Below are positions 22,814 through 30,059 of a stretch of DNA of 37,991 nt, one piece after another. The position numbers and the translations under genes are program-made. The notes under the pieces were generated by a model that was not told where the DNA came from, did not search any database, and saw nothing but the letters and a program-made list of their open reading frames with translations. Source of the DNA: Oscillibacter valericigenes (GTDB lineage Bacteria > Bacillota > Clostridia > Oscillospirales > Oscillospiraceae); contig NZ_JACSNX010000023.1 of NCBI RefSeq assembly GCF_016902445.1, forward strand, positions 1 to 37,991, in the 5' to 3' direction. Positions within the stretch are counted from its first letter, which is position 1, and every line of letters starts with the position of its first letter.

Positions 22814-22822
22814 TGGTATAAT
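22814..22822 (+). promoter_or_regulatory. Promoter of the nitroreductase gene
   Basis: Extended -10 TGGTATAAT, 64 bases before the start codon. The -35 region (around 22794) is weak. Confidence 0.65.
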
Positions 22823-22886
22823 GCAGGCAGAGCACACAGCCGGGGCCCGATGCCCCGAGCCCTGAACAGAAAGGATGCGACAGAAG

Positions 22887-23408
22887 ATGAATGAGACGCT
22901 GCGGGTTTTGAAGGAGCGGCGGAGCGTCCGCCGGTACAAGGCGGAGCAGATCACGGAGGCGGAGTTGAACGCCGTTTTGGAGGCGGGCACCTGGGCCCCG
23001 TCCGCCAAGGGGCTGCAGACCTCCGTCCTGGTGGTGGTCCAGGACCCGGAGACCATCGCCTATATGTCCCGGCTGAACGCCGAGATCCAGGGCAACCCGG
23101 GCACGGACCCCTTTTACGGGGCCCCCACCGTGGTGGTGGTCCTGGGAGACGGGGAGAAGCTGAACTGGCTGCAGGACGGCTCCCTGGTGATGGGGAACCT
23201 GATGAACGCCGCCGCGGCCCTGGGGCTGGGCTCCTGCTGGATCAACCGGGCCATGGAGCTCTTTGACCGGCCGGAGGGCAAGGAGCTGCTGAAGAAGTGG
23301 GGCCTGCCGGAGACATACCGGGGCGTGGGCAACTGCATCCTGGGGTATGTGGACGGGGAACTGCCCGCCCCCAAGCCCCGGAAGGACGGCTGGATCCTCC
23401 GGGTGTGA
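22887..23408 (+). CDS. Nitroreductase family protein
   Basis: A 173-aa FMN-dependent oxidoreductase of the nitroreductase fold. Family marks are 'LKERRSVRRYK' near the N-terminus (flavin phosphate contacts), 'APSAKGLQTS', and 'AAAALGLGSCWINRAME' further on. I use the ATG at 22887-22889; the earlier ATG overlaps the AAAGGA ribosome site itself. Substrates vary widely in this family (quinones, nitroaromatics, flavins), and the single-gene context gives no clue. Confidence 0.92.
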   Translation: MNETLRVLKERRSVRRYKAEQITEAELNAVLEAGTWAPSAKGLQTSVLVVVQDPETIAYMSRLNAEIQGNPGTDPFYGAPTVVVVLGDGEKLNWLQDGSLVMGNLMNAAAALGLGSCWINRAMELFDRPEGKELLKKWGLPETYRGVGNCILGYVDGELPAPKPRKDGWILRV

Positions 23409-23418
23409 GCGCGGCACC

Positions 23419-23443
23419 GGGCGGCGGGACATTCCCGCCGCCC
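23419..23443 (+). terminator. Probable terminator of the nitroreductase gene
   Basis: 11-bp perfect stem GGGCGGCGGGA/TCCCGCCGCCC with a 3-base loop, 10 bp after the stop; the T-rich tail is poor (TGCCGGTTT). Confidence 0.6.
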
Positions 23444-23469
23444 TGCCGGTTTCCCGGGGCGGCTACCTC

Positions 23470-23498
23470 TTGCGTCCAAAGCGGATTTGCGATACACT
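23470..23498 (+). promoter_or_regulatory. Promoter of the mtnA-deoD operon
   Basis: TTGCGT (23470-23475), 17-bp spacer, TACACT (23493-23498), 70 bases before the mtnA start. Confidence 0.68.
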
Positions 23499-23568
23499 GA
23501 ACGAAAGACTGTGAGAGCGCCGCTCCGGAGGGATGAACGGGGTGCGTCGCCGGAAAGGAAGGACCACC

Positions 23569-24645
23569 ATGCCAGACATCACCGCTGTCACCCACGCCCA
23601 GAACATCCGCTATGACAAGCAGGCGGAGGCCCTGTACATCATCGACCAGACCCTGCTGCCGGGTGAGGAACGGGAGATCCGCCTGACCACCCTGGATGAG
23701 ATGGTGGAGGCCATCCGGGCCCTGCGGGTGCGGGGCGCGCCCGCCATCGGCATCTGCGCCGGCTACTGCATGTACCTGCTGGCCCGGGACGCCTGGACAG
23801 AGGACCGGCAGGCGTTCCTGCGGAAGCTGACGGAGGACGGCGAGGCCCTCAACGCCTCCCGCCCCACGGCGGTGAACCTCAGCTGGGCCATCGGGGAGAT
23901 GATGGCCGTGGCCCGGGCCCGTCTCCAGGAGCCCCGGGAGGTGCTGCTGGACGCCCTGTACCAAAAGGCCGTGGCGATCCATGAGGACGACATCGCCAAG
24001 TGCAAAGCCATCTCCGAATACGGCCTGAGCCTGCTGAAGGAGGGGGACGGCGTGCTGACCCACTGTAACGCCGGGCCCCTTGCCACCTCCCGGTACGGCA
24101 CGGCCCAGGGCCCCTTCCTGCTGGCAGCGGAGCGGGGCATGCACATCCGGGTGTTCGCCGACGAGACCCGCCCTCTGCTCCAGGGCGCCCGGCTCACCAG
24201 CTACGAGCTCCAGCGGGCCGGGGTGGACGTGACGCTGATCTGCGACAATATGGCCTCCATCGTCATGCGGAACGGCTGGGTCCAGGCCTGCTTCGTGGGC
24301 TGCGACCGGATCGCCGCCAACGGCGACACCGCCAACAAGATCGGCACCTCCGGCGTGGCCATCCTGGCCAGGCACTACGGCATCCCCGTCTACGTGCTGG
24401 GGCCCACCTCCACCATCGACATGAACTGCCCCGACGGGGACCACATCCCCATCGAGCTGCGGGACCCGGAGGAGATCAAGACGCTGTGGTATGAAAAGCC
24501 CATGGCCCTGCCTGAGGTGAAGTGCTACAACCCCTCCTTCGACGTGACAGACCACGACCTGATCGCCGGCATCGTCACGGAGAAGGGCATCTGCCGGGCC
24601 CCGTACACCGAGAGCCTGGCGGCGCTGTTTGACGACGAGACCTGA
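23569..24645 (+). CDS. mtnA: S-methyl-5-thioribose-1-phosphate isomerase
   Basis: A 358-aa enzyme of methionine salvage that converts methylthioribose-1-phosphate to the ribulose form. It belongs to the eIF2B-like fold: '[14 protein letters not shown]', catalytic Cys at residue 166 (THCNAG) and Asp at 246 ([10 protein letters not shown]), and '[12 protein letters not shown]'. The ATG at 23569-23571 follows GGAAGGA; an upstream ATG in frame lacks a ribosome site. It is followed after 47 bp by deoD, so the operon may handle methylthioadenosine or nucleosides. Other methionine-salvage genes are absent from the window. Confidence 0.95.
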   Translation: MPDITAVTHAQNIRYDKQAEALYIIDQTLLPGEEREIRLTTLDEMVEAIRALRVRGAPAIGICAGYCMYLLARDAWTEDRQAFLRKLTEDGEALNASRPTAVNLSWAIGEMMAVARARLQEPREVLLDALYQKAVAIHEDDIAKCKAISEYGLSLLKEGDGVLTHCNAGPLATSRYGTAQGPFLLAAERGMHIRVFADETRPLLQGARLTSYELQRAGVDVTLICDNMASIVMRNGWVQACFVGCDRIAANGDTANKIGTSGVAILARHYGIPVYVLGPTSTIDMNCPDGDHIPIELRDPEEIKTLWYEKPMALPEVKCYNPSFDVTDHDLIAGIVTEKGICRAPYTESLAALFDDET

Positions 24646-24692
24646 CAACAAAGCGGAATATCCGACATCTGTATCACAAGGAGGAATCGAAA

Positions 24693-25427
24693 ATGGCCAT
24701 CAAGGAATCCCCCTCTGCCTCCATCGCGGCGGACGAGAGCCAGATCGCCAAGGCCGTGCTGATGCCCGGCGACCCCCTGCGGGCCAAGTACGTGGCGGAC
24801 CACTATCTGGAGGACGTGGTGTGCTTCAACACCGTCCGGAACATGCTGGGCTACACCGGCACCTACAAGGGCAAGCGCATCTCCGTCATGGGACACGGCA
24901 TGGGCGTGCCCTCCATGGGCATCTACAGCTATGAGCTGTACCAGTTCTTCGGCGTGGACACCATCATCCGCATCGGCTCCGCTGGCGGCATCGGGGACGA
25001 TGTGAAGGTCCGGGACGTGGTCATCGCTCTGGGAGCCTCTACCAACTCCCACTTCGCCGACCAGTACCGGTTCCCCGGCCAGCTGTGCGCCACCGCCGAC
25101 TTCCGGCTCCTCCGGGACGCGGTGGAGACGGCGGAGGCCATGGGCGTCCGGGCGGACGTGGGCCAGGTGTTCACGGCGGACCAGTTCTACAACGACAACC
25201 CCGACGCCGGGGCCATGTACCGCAAGTTCGGCATCCTGGCCCTGGAGATGGAGACGGCGGGCCTGTACTGGACGGCCCAGCGGCTGGGGAAGCGGGCGCT
25301 GAGCCTGCTGACCATCTCCGACCACATCTTTACGGGAGAGTCCCTCTCCGCCCAGGAGCGGCAGGACTCCTTCCACGAGATGATGGAGATCGCCCTGGAG
25401 ACCGCCTGGAAGTCCCTGGAGGGCTGA
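24693..25427 (+). CDS. deoD: Purine-nucleoside phosphorylase, DeoD type
   Basis: A 244-aa hexameric-type phosphorylase that splits purine nucleosides to base and ribose-1-phosphate. Motifs: 'VLMPGDPLRAKYVA', 'MGHGMGVPSMGIYSYEL', 'RIGSAGG' (phosphate site), 'ALEMETAGLY' and the catalytic Asp in 'TISDHIFTGE'. AAGGAGGAA precedes the ATG. Together with mtnA it could supply methylthioribose-1-phosphate if it accepts methylthioadenosine; DeoD enzymes do this to varying degrees, so that link is inference. Confidence 0.95.
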   Translation: MAIKESPSASIAADESQIAKAVLMPGDPLRAKYVADHYLEDVVCFNTVRNMLGYTGTYKGKRISVMGHGMGVPSMGIYSYELYQFFGVDTIIRIGSAGGIGDDVKVRDVVIALGASTNSHFADQYRFPGQLCATADFRLLRDAVETAEAMGVRADVGQVFTADQFYNDNPDAGAMYRKFGILALEMETAGLYWTAQRLGKRALSLLTISDHIFTGESLSAQERQDSFHEMMEIALETAWKSLEG

Positions 25428-25430
25428 GCC

Positions 25431-25724
25431 ATGGCACTGTTCGGAAAGCGGGAGAAGGCCTATGAGGTCTGGGGCGACAAGCCCCGGTGGAAGGAGGCAC
25501 GGCAGCGGCTGAAGGACGCCGGCATCAAGATCATGGAGACCGGCTACTATGAGACGGAGGCCCCGGCCTGCGGCTGCGGCGCCAAGCTGGACCACCGGGA
25601 CTTCGGCCCCAACGGCAAGATCGACCGGCTGACCTACTACATCTCCGTAAAGCCGGAGGATGTGGCGCGGGCGAAAGAACTGCTGGCAGACCTGGTGAAG
25701 CCGGCCCATGTGGTGCCGGAATAA
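25431..25724 (+). CDS. Hypothetical small protein with CGCG motif
   Basis: A 97-aa protein not assigned to a family. It has a basic N-terminus (MALFGKREKAYEVWG), a central ACGCGAKLDHRDFG stretch with two Cys spaced CxC, and a C-terminal helix rich in Lys/Glu/Ala ('VKPEDVARAKELLADLV'), reminiscent of small alpha/beta proteins like DUF2007 in pattern only. Its start is 3 bp after the deoD stop without a strong ribosome site, so coupling to deoD is likely. A perfect terminator follows. Confidence 0.8.
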   Translation: MALFGKREKAYEVWGDKPRWKEARQRLKDAGIKIMETGYYETEAPACGCGAKLDHRDFGPNGKIDRLTYYISVKPEDVARAKELLADLVKPAHVVPE

Positions 25725-25733
25725 GCAAACGAC

Positions 25734-25767
25734 AGATCCCCCGCCGGGCATGCCCGGCGGGGGATCT
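25734..25767. terminator. Bidirectional terminator
   Basis: Perfect 34-bp palindrome AGATCCCCCGCCGGGCA/TGCCCGGCGGGGGATCT between the convergent mtnA-deoD operon and the sigma-factor operon. Confidence 0.8.
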
Positions 25768-25786
25768 CGCTATCTCGCTATACAGT

Positions 25787-26854
25787 TTACTCTGCGGTGA
25801 TGGGGAACACCACGCCGCCCACGGAGATGCTTGCCATGTCCTCCATGGGGATGACCTCCGAGAGCATCTCGCCCTTGGAGCAGACAGTGACGCCGTCCTC
25901 CGGGCCGATGCTGCCGCCGGCGTTGGAGAGGTCCACCACCGTGCCGTCGGTGAGGGTCAGCAGGATCTCCACGTTCTCGAAGTACCGCGCCATCTGGCGG
26001 GAGTCCTCCTCGCTCTGCCGGCCGCTGCCGCTGTCGCTCCAGACCACCTCGCTGTCCACGGTGTAGTCCACCTTGTAGGCCACGGGGGAGAGAGTGATGG
26101 AGTCGATGGTGAAGGTCATGCCGTTCTGGACAAAGGTCTCTCCGCTGCCCAGGGTGACGGAGCTGTCCTCATAGGCCATCTGGAACTTGACCTTCCACTT
26201 GCCCTCGATGACGGGCACGGCCTCGCCGGTGGCCTCGTCCCACTTGCAGATGTCCTCGAACACGCCGGTGGCGGTGCAGTCGTTGATGGGCACGTCGGCA
26301 CTGATGGTCTCCACCAGCTGGATGGAGCTGGCCGCCGGATCCTCCACCACAAAGTGGCTGCCGCCGTGAGCGCCGCCCAGAACGTTCAGATCCGTGCCGT
26401 TGCCGCGGACCAGCAGCATATCGCCGCTGGTGCCCTCCGGCAGAAGGGCCGTGCCGTCGTCTCGGCTGATGGTGTAGACGATGACGGCGTTGTAGGCGTC
26501 GCCCATGACGGCGTCGGCGGTGACGGTGACGCCGTTGTCGGTGTCAGAGGCCCCCACGGGATAGCCGATCTGGTCGATGATCTCCGTCTGGGCGGGGGCG
26601 CCGCCGAAGAGGGGCGAGAACACCTCCACCGCGGACCGCAGGATGCCGGTGGCCCCGGCGGTGCCCATCGCCAGCACCAGCACGGCAGCGGCGGCGACGA
26701 GAGCCATCCGGCGGACGGGCCGGCGGTGGGCGGGCCGGGCCTGGCGGGTCTGCTGCCGGGCCGCCTCGGCGGCCCGCCGGGCGATGGCCTCCTTCTGCTC
26801 ATCGGTAAAGCGCAGGCTGTTCAGGGACTCCTGATATTCAAACTGACTGTTCAT
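25787..26854 (-). CDS. DUF4179 domain protein, likely anti-sigma or sigma-linked membrane protein
   Basis: A 355-aa membrane protein: cytoplasmic N-terminus of about 50 residues (FTDEQKEAIARRAAEAARQQ... basic), one membrane helix (VRRMALVAAAAVLVLAMGTAG region), then a large extracytoplasmic domain of DUF4179 type. Such proteins sit next to ECF sigma genes in Clostridia and are thought to hold the sigma factor. The ATG at 26852-26854 (MNSQFEY) has GGGAGG 7 bases upstream; the ATG two codons earlier is too close to that site. It overlaps the sigma gene by 17 bp, so the two are coupled. Confidence 0.88.
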   Translation of the reverse strand: MNSQFEYQESLNSLRFTDEQKEAIARRAAEAARQQTRQARPAHRRPVRRMALVAAAAVLVLAMGTAGATGILRSAVEVFSPLFGGAPAQTEIIDQIGYPVGASDTDNGVTVTADAVMGDAYNAVIVYTISRDDGTALLPEGTSGDMLLVRGNGTDLNVLGGAHGGSHFVVEDPAASSIQLVETISADVPINDCTATGVFEDICKWDEATGEAVPVIEGKWKVKFQMAYEDSSVTLGSGETFVQNGMTFTIDSITLSPVAYKVDYTVDSEVVWSDSGSGRQSEEDSRQMARYFENVEILLTLTDGTVVDLSNAGGSIGPEDGVTVCSKGEMLSEVIPMEDMASISVGGVVFPITAE

Positions 26855-27326
26855 AGCCATATCCTCCCAAAAGTTCTTTCAGCTTCGTCCGCCCCCGGGC
26901 CAGCCGGGTGTGGACAGTGGCGGTGGGGATGCCTAAGATCTGTCCGATCTCGGCGGCCTGGTACCCTTCGTAATAGAAGAGGTAGATCACCGCCCGGTAG
27001 AGGGGCGGCAGCTGGTTCACCGCCTCCAGCACGGACCCGTCGGACGCCTCCGGCGCCGGGACCTGCAGCCCCTCGTCCAGGGCTTGGGACCGCTGCCGCC
27101 AGGGGCTCTTCAGCAGATCCTTGCAGGCGTTGGCCGCCATCCGCAGGATGTAGGCCCGCTCATGCTCCGGGCTCTCGAACTCCCGGGGCTCCGTCAGCAG
27201 CTTGACGAACACCGTCTGGCAGATGTCCTGGGCGTCGTGGGTGTTTTTCAGATAGGTGTAGCTGAGGCGGAGGATGGGGTCGGCATAGGTCCTGGCCAGC
27301 CGCTCCGCCTGTTCCATATAGTCCAT
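26838..27326 (-). CDS. RNA polymerase ECF sigma factor
   Basis: A 162-aa sigma-70 family member with only regions 2 and 4. Region 2: 'YADPILRLSYTYLKNTHDAQDICQTVFVKLL'; region 4: 'LPPLYRAVIYLFYYEGYQAAEIGQILGIPTATVHTRLARGRTKLKELL'. The ATG at 27324-27326 follows AAAGGAG by 9 bases. Typical of the clostridial sigma/DUF4179 pairs. It probably drives its own promoter, since a candidate ECF site lies just upstream. Confidence 0.95.
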   Translation of the reverse strand: MDYMEQAERLARTYADPILRLSYTYLKNTHDAQDICQTVFVKLLTEPREFESPEHERAYILRMAANACKDLLKSPWRQRSQALDEGLQVPAPEASDGSVLEAVNQLPPLYRAVIYLFYYEGYQAAEIGQILGIPTATVHTRLARGRTKLKELLGGYGYEQSV

Positions 27327-27360
27327 GTGTCTCAACTCCTTTGGAGCGCTCTCACCTAGG

Positions 27361-27388
27361 GTACGATCCGGCGGGGAAAAAACTTTCA
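27361..27388 (-). promoter_or_regulatory. Candidate autoregulated ECF promoter
   Basis: Minus strand TGAAAG followed by a T-run (27388-27383), then CGTAC at 27365-27361, about 17 bp apart. This resembles ECF promoters (GAAA/AAC-type -35, CGTA/CGTC -10). Confidence 0.5.
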
Positions 27389-27417
27389 GGGAACGGGGAT
27401 ATTTTTTTCAGGGCAGG

Positions 27418-27440
27418 AAAAAGGCGGCCGGGGGGCCGCC
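27418..27440 (-). terminator. Terminator of the cupin gene
   Basis: GGCGGCC/GGCCGCC stem with a short C-rich loop, followed on the minus strand by TTTTTCC. Confidence 0.8.
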
Positions 27441-27451
27441 CTTTTGGGGAC

Positions 27452-27796
27452 TTATTCCTGAACGATCAGGGCGATGAGCTCCACGGGCTCGGTGCCCCGG
27501 TTCTCCAGGCCGTGGACCTCGCCGTAGCCGGTGGCGCAGATGTCGCCGGGGCGGACCACGACCTCCGTGCCGTTGTCGTTGAACACGCCCTCTCCCTTGA
27601 TGATGTAGTAGAACTCCGTCTCATGGTCATGGGGGTGGTCGCCGATGGAGCAGCCCGGGTCGATGGTGACGTGGGCGAACAGGCGGCCGTGGTCATACAG
27701 GCCCTTCTGGTCCGTCAGGTCCTTCATGTGGATCAGGCCCTTGCCGTTCCGGACGCAGGCGTCCCGCCGGGGGCATTTGTCGGATGGGGTGAACAT
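27452..27796 (-). CDS. Small cupin-domain protein
   Basis: A 114-aa single-domain cupin. The first motif is visible as 'GDHPHDHETEFYYIIKGEG' (metal ligands His, His, Glu) and the second as 'PGDICATGYGEVHGLENRG' (fourth ligand His). The N-terminus has three Cys-flanked charged residues (DKCPRRDACVRNGKG) of no known role. The ATG at 27794-27796 follows AAAGGAG. Substrate unknown; single-cupin proteins often bind small sugars or act as isomerases or dioxygenases. It is divergent from the MerR-RDD gene. Confidence 0.9.
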   Translation of the reverse strand: MFTPSDKCPRRDACVRNGKGLIHMKDLTDQKGLYDHGRLFAHVTIDPGCSIGDHPHDHETEFYYIIKGEGVFNDNGTEVVVRPGDICATGYGEVHGLENRGTEPVELIALIVQE

Positions 27797-27859
27797 GGCG
27801 GTCTCTCCTTTTTTTGAAATCTGCCGGCGGTCTTGCGGAGCCCCGGCGAAGATGATACC

Positions 27860-27888
27860 ATCATAGCAGAGGCAGAGGGGAATGTCCA
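27860..27888 (-). promoter_or_regulatory. Promoter of the cupin gene
   Basis: Minus strand TGGACA (27888-27883), 17-bp spacer, TATGAT (27865-27860). Confidence 0.72.
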
Positions 27889-27930
27889 GACGGGGAAAAC
27901 CGGACGGAGACCGGATTTTTTCCGAAAAAG

Positions 27931-27963
27931 GCTTGACTGTCAAGTCCCTTGATACTTTATCCT
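27931..27963 (+). promoter_or_regulatory. MerR-type promoter with long spacer
   Basis: TTGACT (27933-27938), 19-bp spacer, TATCCT (27958-27963), with the palindrome CTTGA-CTG-TCAAG at its upstream edge and a related CTTGAT further in. A 19-bp spacer is the hallmark of MerR-controlled promoters, which agrees with the gene it precedes. Confidence 0.55.
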
Positions 27964-27985
27964 GAGGCCAAAGGAGGCGGTATCA

Positions 27986-29467
27986 TTGACCAGCAAGGAG
28001 ATGGAGGCCCGGTCCGGCGTGCCCCGGGCCAATATCCGCTACTACGAGGCGGAGGGGCTGCTGGCCCCCGCCCGGTCCGGCAACGGCTACCGGGACTACA
28101 GCGAGGAGGACCTGCGGACCCTGGAGAAGATCAAGCTGCTGCGGCGGCTGGGGGTGACCATCGAGGAGCTCCGGGCCCTGCGGGACGGGAAGGCGGACCT
28201 CTCCGCCGTGCTGGACCGGCGGCTGACGGAGGTGGGCGGCGAACAAGCCGCCCTGGGCCGGGTGGAGCGGGTCTGCGGCGACCTGCGGCAGACGGGGACC
28301 ACCTTCGCCGGCCTGGATCCTGGGAAGTACCTGGCGGACCTGGACGCCCCGGCCCTGCCGGGGGAGGGCGGCCCCTGGTGGGACAAGGCCTCCGCTCCGG
28401 CCCTGCCGGAGACGGACCGGCTGCCCACGGTGCACAGCGCCTCCCGGCGGTTTTTCGCCCGGACGTTCGACGACTTCCTGGTGTGGATGATTCTAGTGGT
28501 GGGATTATGCCTGCTGGGGTATAATCCGACTCAGGCAGGACTGGCCCTCAATCTGGCGGGCGTGGTCCTGCTGGGCGTTTTGGAACCCCTGTCCCTGCGC
28601 CTCTGGGGCACCACACCCGGCAAGGCCCTGCTGGGGATGCGCCTGACGGGGGCAGATGGGAAAAACCTGCCCTACAGTGAGGGCGTGACCCGCTATATCA
28701 TGATGCTGGGGTGGGGCTTGGGCTTCTATATCCCCATATTTTCTCTTGTGATGATCATCCGATCCGCCTGGCGGTGCTGGAAAGAGGAGCCACAGCCTTG
28801 GGATGACGGGGTGGCCTATATCGCAAAGCCCTTCCGTCCCCGATACGCGGCGGCGCTGCTCCTGGCGGCGGTTCTGGTGCTGACGGCGGCGGAGGCGGTG
28901 AGCAGCGCCTGCCAGCTGCCGCCTAACAAGGGGGACCTGACGGTGGCGGAGTTTGCGGAGAACTACAACCGCCAGGCCTCATATCTGGGCTTTGGCGGCA
29001 GAACGTATCTGGACGAGGCGGGCCGGTGGCAGGAAAAGCCGGAGGATAGCAGCCAGATTACGATCTCCTTGGATGAACTGATGGATGTGAACCCCTGGGA
29101 CGACGCCAGGGTGTTCCACTACACGGTGGAGGACGGCCATGTCACGGCTGTCACCATGTCCGGAACCTTTCAAAATGCTACAACCACATGGGTGGACACA
29201 CCGGACAGCTATGTGCCGCAGGTTGTAGTGGCATTGGCCTGGGGCAGAGAGGAGGCCTCGTTTTGGTCCTGGTCCCGGCAGGCCCAGATGCGGGAACTGG
29301 AGGAGGCGGACTGGGAACGGGGGTTCACCCTCCATCAGCCGGGAGTGGTCATCACTGCGGAGGTGGAGCAGACCGGCTTTTACTACTATGCGGGCATCGG
29401 CTGGCAGCCCATGGAGGAGGAGAACTACCTCTCCTTCACCTACACCGTGGCTCTGGACAACGGATGA
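27986..29467 (+). CDS. MerR-family DNA-binding domain fused to an RDD membrane domain
   Basis: A 493-aa three-part protein. Residues 1-~110 are a MerR winged helix and coiled coil ('TSKEMEARSGVPRANIRYYE', 'NGYRDYSEEDLRTLEKIKLLRRLGVTIEELRAL'). Residues ~150-275 form an RDD domain ('RRFFARTFDDFLVWMIL', 'TTPGKALLGMRL') with membrane helices. A further helix near 292-310 (YAAALLLAAVLVLTAAEAV) leads to an extracytoplasmic domain of about 180 residues, Trp/Tyr-rich and not recognised. The start is TTG at 27986-27988 with AAGGAGG 8 bases before it. This would be a membrane-bound one-component regulator; the ligand is unknown. The divergent cupin gene could be a target. Confidence 0.88.
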   Translation: MTSKEMEARSGVPRANIRYYEAEGLLAPARSGNGYRDYSEEDLRTLEKIKLLRRLGVTIEELRALRDGKADLSAVLDRRLTEVGGEQAALGRVERVCGDLRQTGTTFAGLDPGKYLADLDAPALPGEGGPWWDKASAPALPETDRLPTVHSASRRFFARTFDDFLVWMILVVGLCLLGYNPTQAGLALNLAGVVLLGVLEPLSLRLWGTTPGKALLGMRLTGADGKNLPYSEGVTRYIMMLGWGLGFYIPIFSLVMIIRSAWRCWKEEPQPWDDGVAYIAKPFRPRYAAALLLAAVLVLTAAEAVSSACQLPPNKGDLTVAEFAENYNRQASYLGFGGRTYLDEAGRWQEKPEDSSQITISLDELMDVNPWDDARVFHYTVEDGHVTAVTMSGTFQNATTTWVDTPDSYVPQVVVALAWGREEASFWSWSRQAQMRELEEADWERGFTLHQPGVVITAEVEQTGFYYYAGIGWQPMEEENYLSFTYTVALDNG

Positions 29468-29474
29468 CCGGCAT

Positions 29475-29514
29475 CAAAAACGGCGCGTCGCGGGATCTCT
29501 CCGCGGCGCGCCGT
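29475..29514 (-). terminator. Terminator of the Xre gene
   Basis: 14-bp stem ACGGCGCG-CGCGG type (one T-G pair) with a 7-base loop, followed on the minus strand by TTTTTG. It touches the last base of the stop codon and also lies between convergent genes. Confidence 0.82.
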
Positions 29515-29750
29515 CAATCCTGGGCGAACAGGGCGTTGTAGTCCACCTTCAGGGCCTCCGCCAGCTTGTCGATCTCAAAGATGGAGGTGGAGCGGTAGCC
29601 CGTCTCGATGTGGCCCAGCATGGTCTCCGTCAGGTCACAGCCGTTGGTCTGCAGCTGAGCGGCCAGCTGCTTCTGGGACAGGCCCCGGAGCTTCCGATAG
29701 TATTTCACTTTGGCGCCGATGTTGCGGTCCAGCGGGGTGCTTCGTTTCAT
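29514..29750 (-). CDS. Xre-family helix-turn-helix regulator
   Basis: A 78-aa protein that is almost entirely an HTH_3 domain: 'IGAKVKYYRKLRGLSQKQLAAQLQ', 'LTETMLGHIETGYRSTSIFEIDKLAEALKVDYNALF'. Such minimal Xre proteins are transcriptional repressors. GGAG is 8 bases before the ATG. It stands alone, with its own terminator, opposite the histidine operon. Confidence 0.92.
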   Translation of the reverse strand: MKRSTPLDRNIGAKVKYYRKLRGLSQKQLAAQLQTNGCDLTETMLGHIETGYRSTSIFEIDKLAEALKVDYNALFAQD

Positions 29751-29764
29751 AGCGGCTCTCCATG

Positions 29765-29796
29765 GATAAAAGGATTTTCTTTAGATGATAAAAGGA
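29765..29796 (-). promoter_or_regulatory. Direct repeats upstream of the Xre gene
   Basis: GATAAAAGGA occurs at 29765-29774 and 29787-29796, exactly 22 bp apart (about two helical turns), 15 bp upstream of the Xre start. Candidate autoregulatory operator; no clear promoter boxes were identified. Confidence 0.4.
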
Positions 29797-29940
29797 GCAT
29801 GGACCGGAAATCCTCTATCTATGAAGAAATCGGGAATTTTGCGGCTGGAAACCGCAGGAAACACGCTGCTGCCGGGGTGATTGCAAAAATCCCGCGCCAG
29901 GTGTAAAATCAACCTGTATCGCGCGCTCCGCGGCAGCGGA
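29797..29940. other. Intergenic region between the Xre gene and the histidine promoter
   Basis: No credible gene. A 35-codon plus-strand frame from 29800 has a ribosome-like AGGAG too close to its ATG. A small hairpin TGTGC-AAA-GCACA lies just beyond, at 29943-29955. Confidence 0.5.
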
Positions 29941-29974
29941 TTTGTGCAAAGCACAGAATTTTTTCTGCTACTGA

Positions 29975-30011
29975 ATTAGCACTTTACTTTGCTAATAAAA
30001 TAAAGTAAAAT
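29975..30011 (+). promoter_or_regulatory. Promoter of the histidine operon inside interleaved inverted repeats
   Basis: TTTACT (29983-29988), 17-bp spacer, TAAAAT (30006-30011). Two inverted repeats interlock here: ATTAGC-N10-GCTAAT (29975-29996) and TTTACTTT-N11-AAAGTAAA (29983-30009). The second spans -35 to -10 exactly, so a repressor dimer bound there would block transcription. No T-box is present before hisZG. The repressor is not identified; a YerC/HisR-type protein elsewhere is one possibility. Confidence 0.68.
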
Positions 30012-30059
30012 GGACCCTGAGATCAAGGCGGGCCCGGGACCCGCGGAAGGAGTGTCCCC

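Noticed and set aside
29800..29907. 35-codon plus-strand ORF before the histidine promoter
   Set aside because: AGGAG is only 1-2 bases from the ATG, there is no promoter, and the peptide has no distinctive features.
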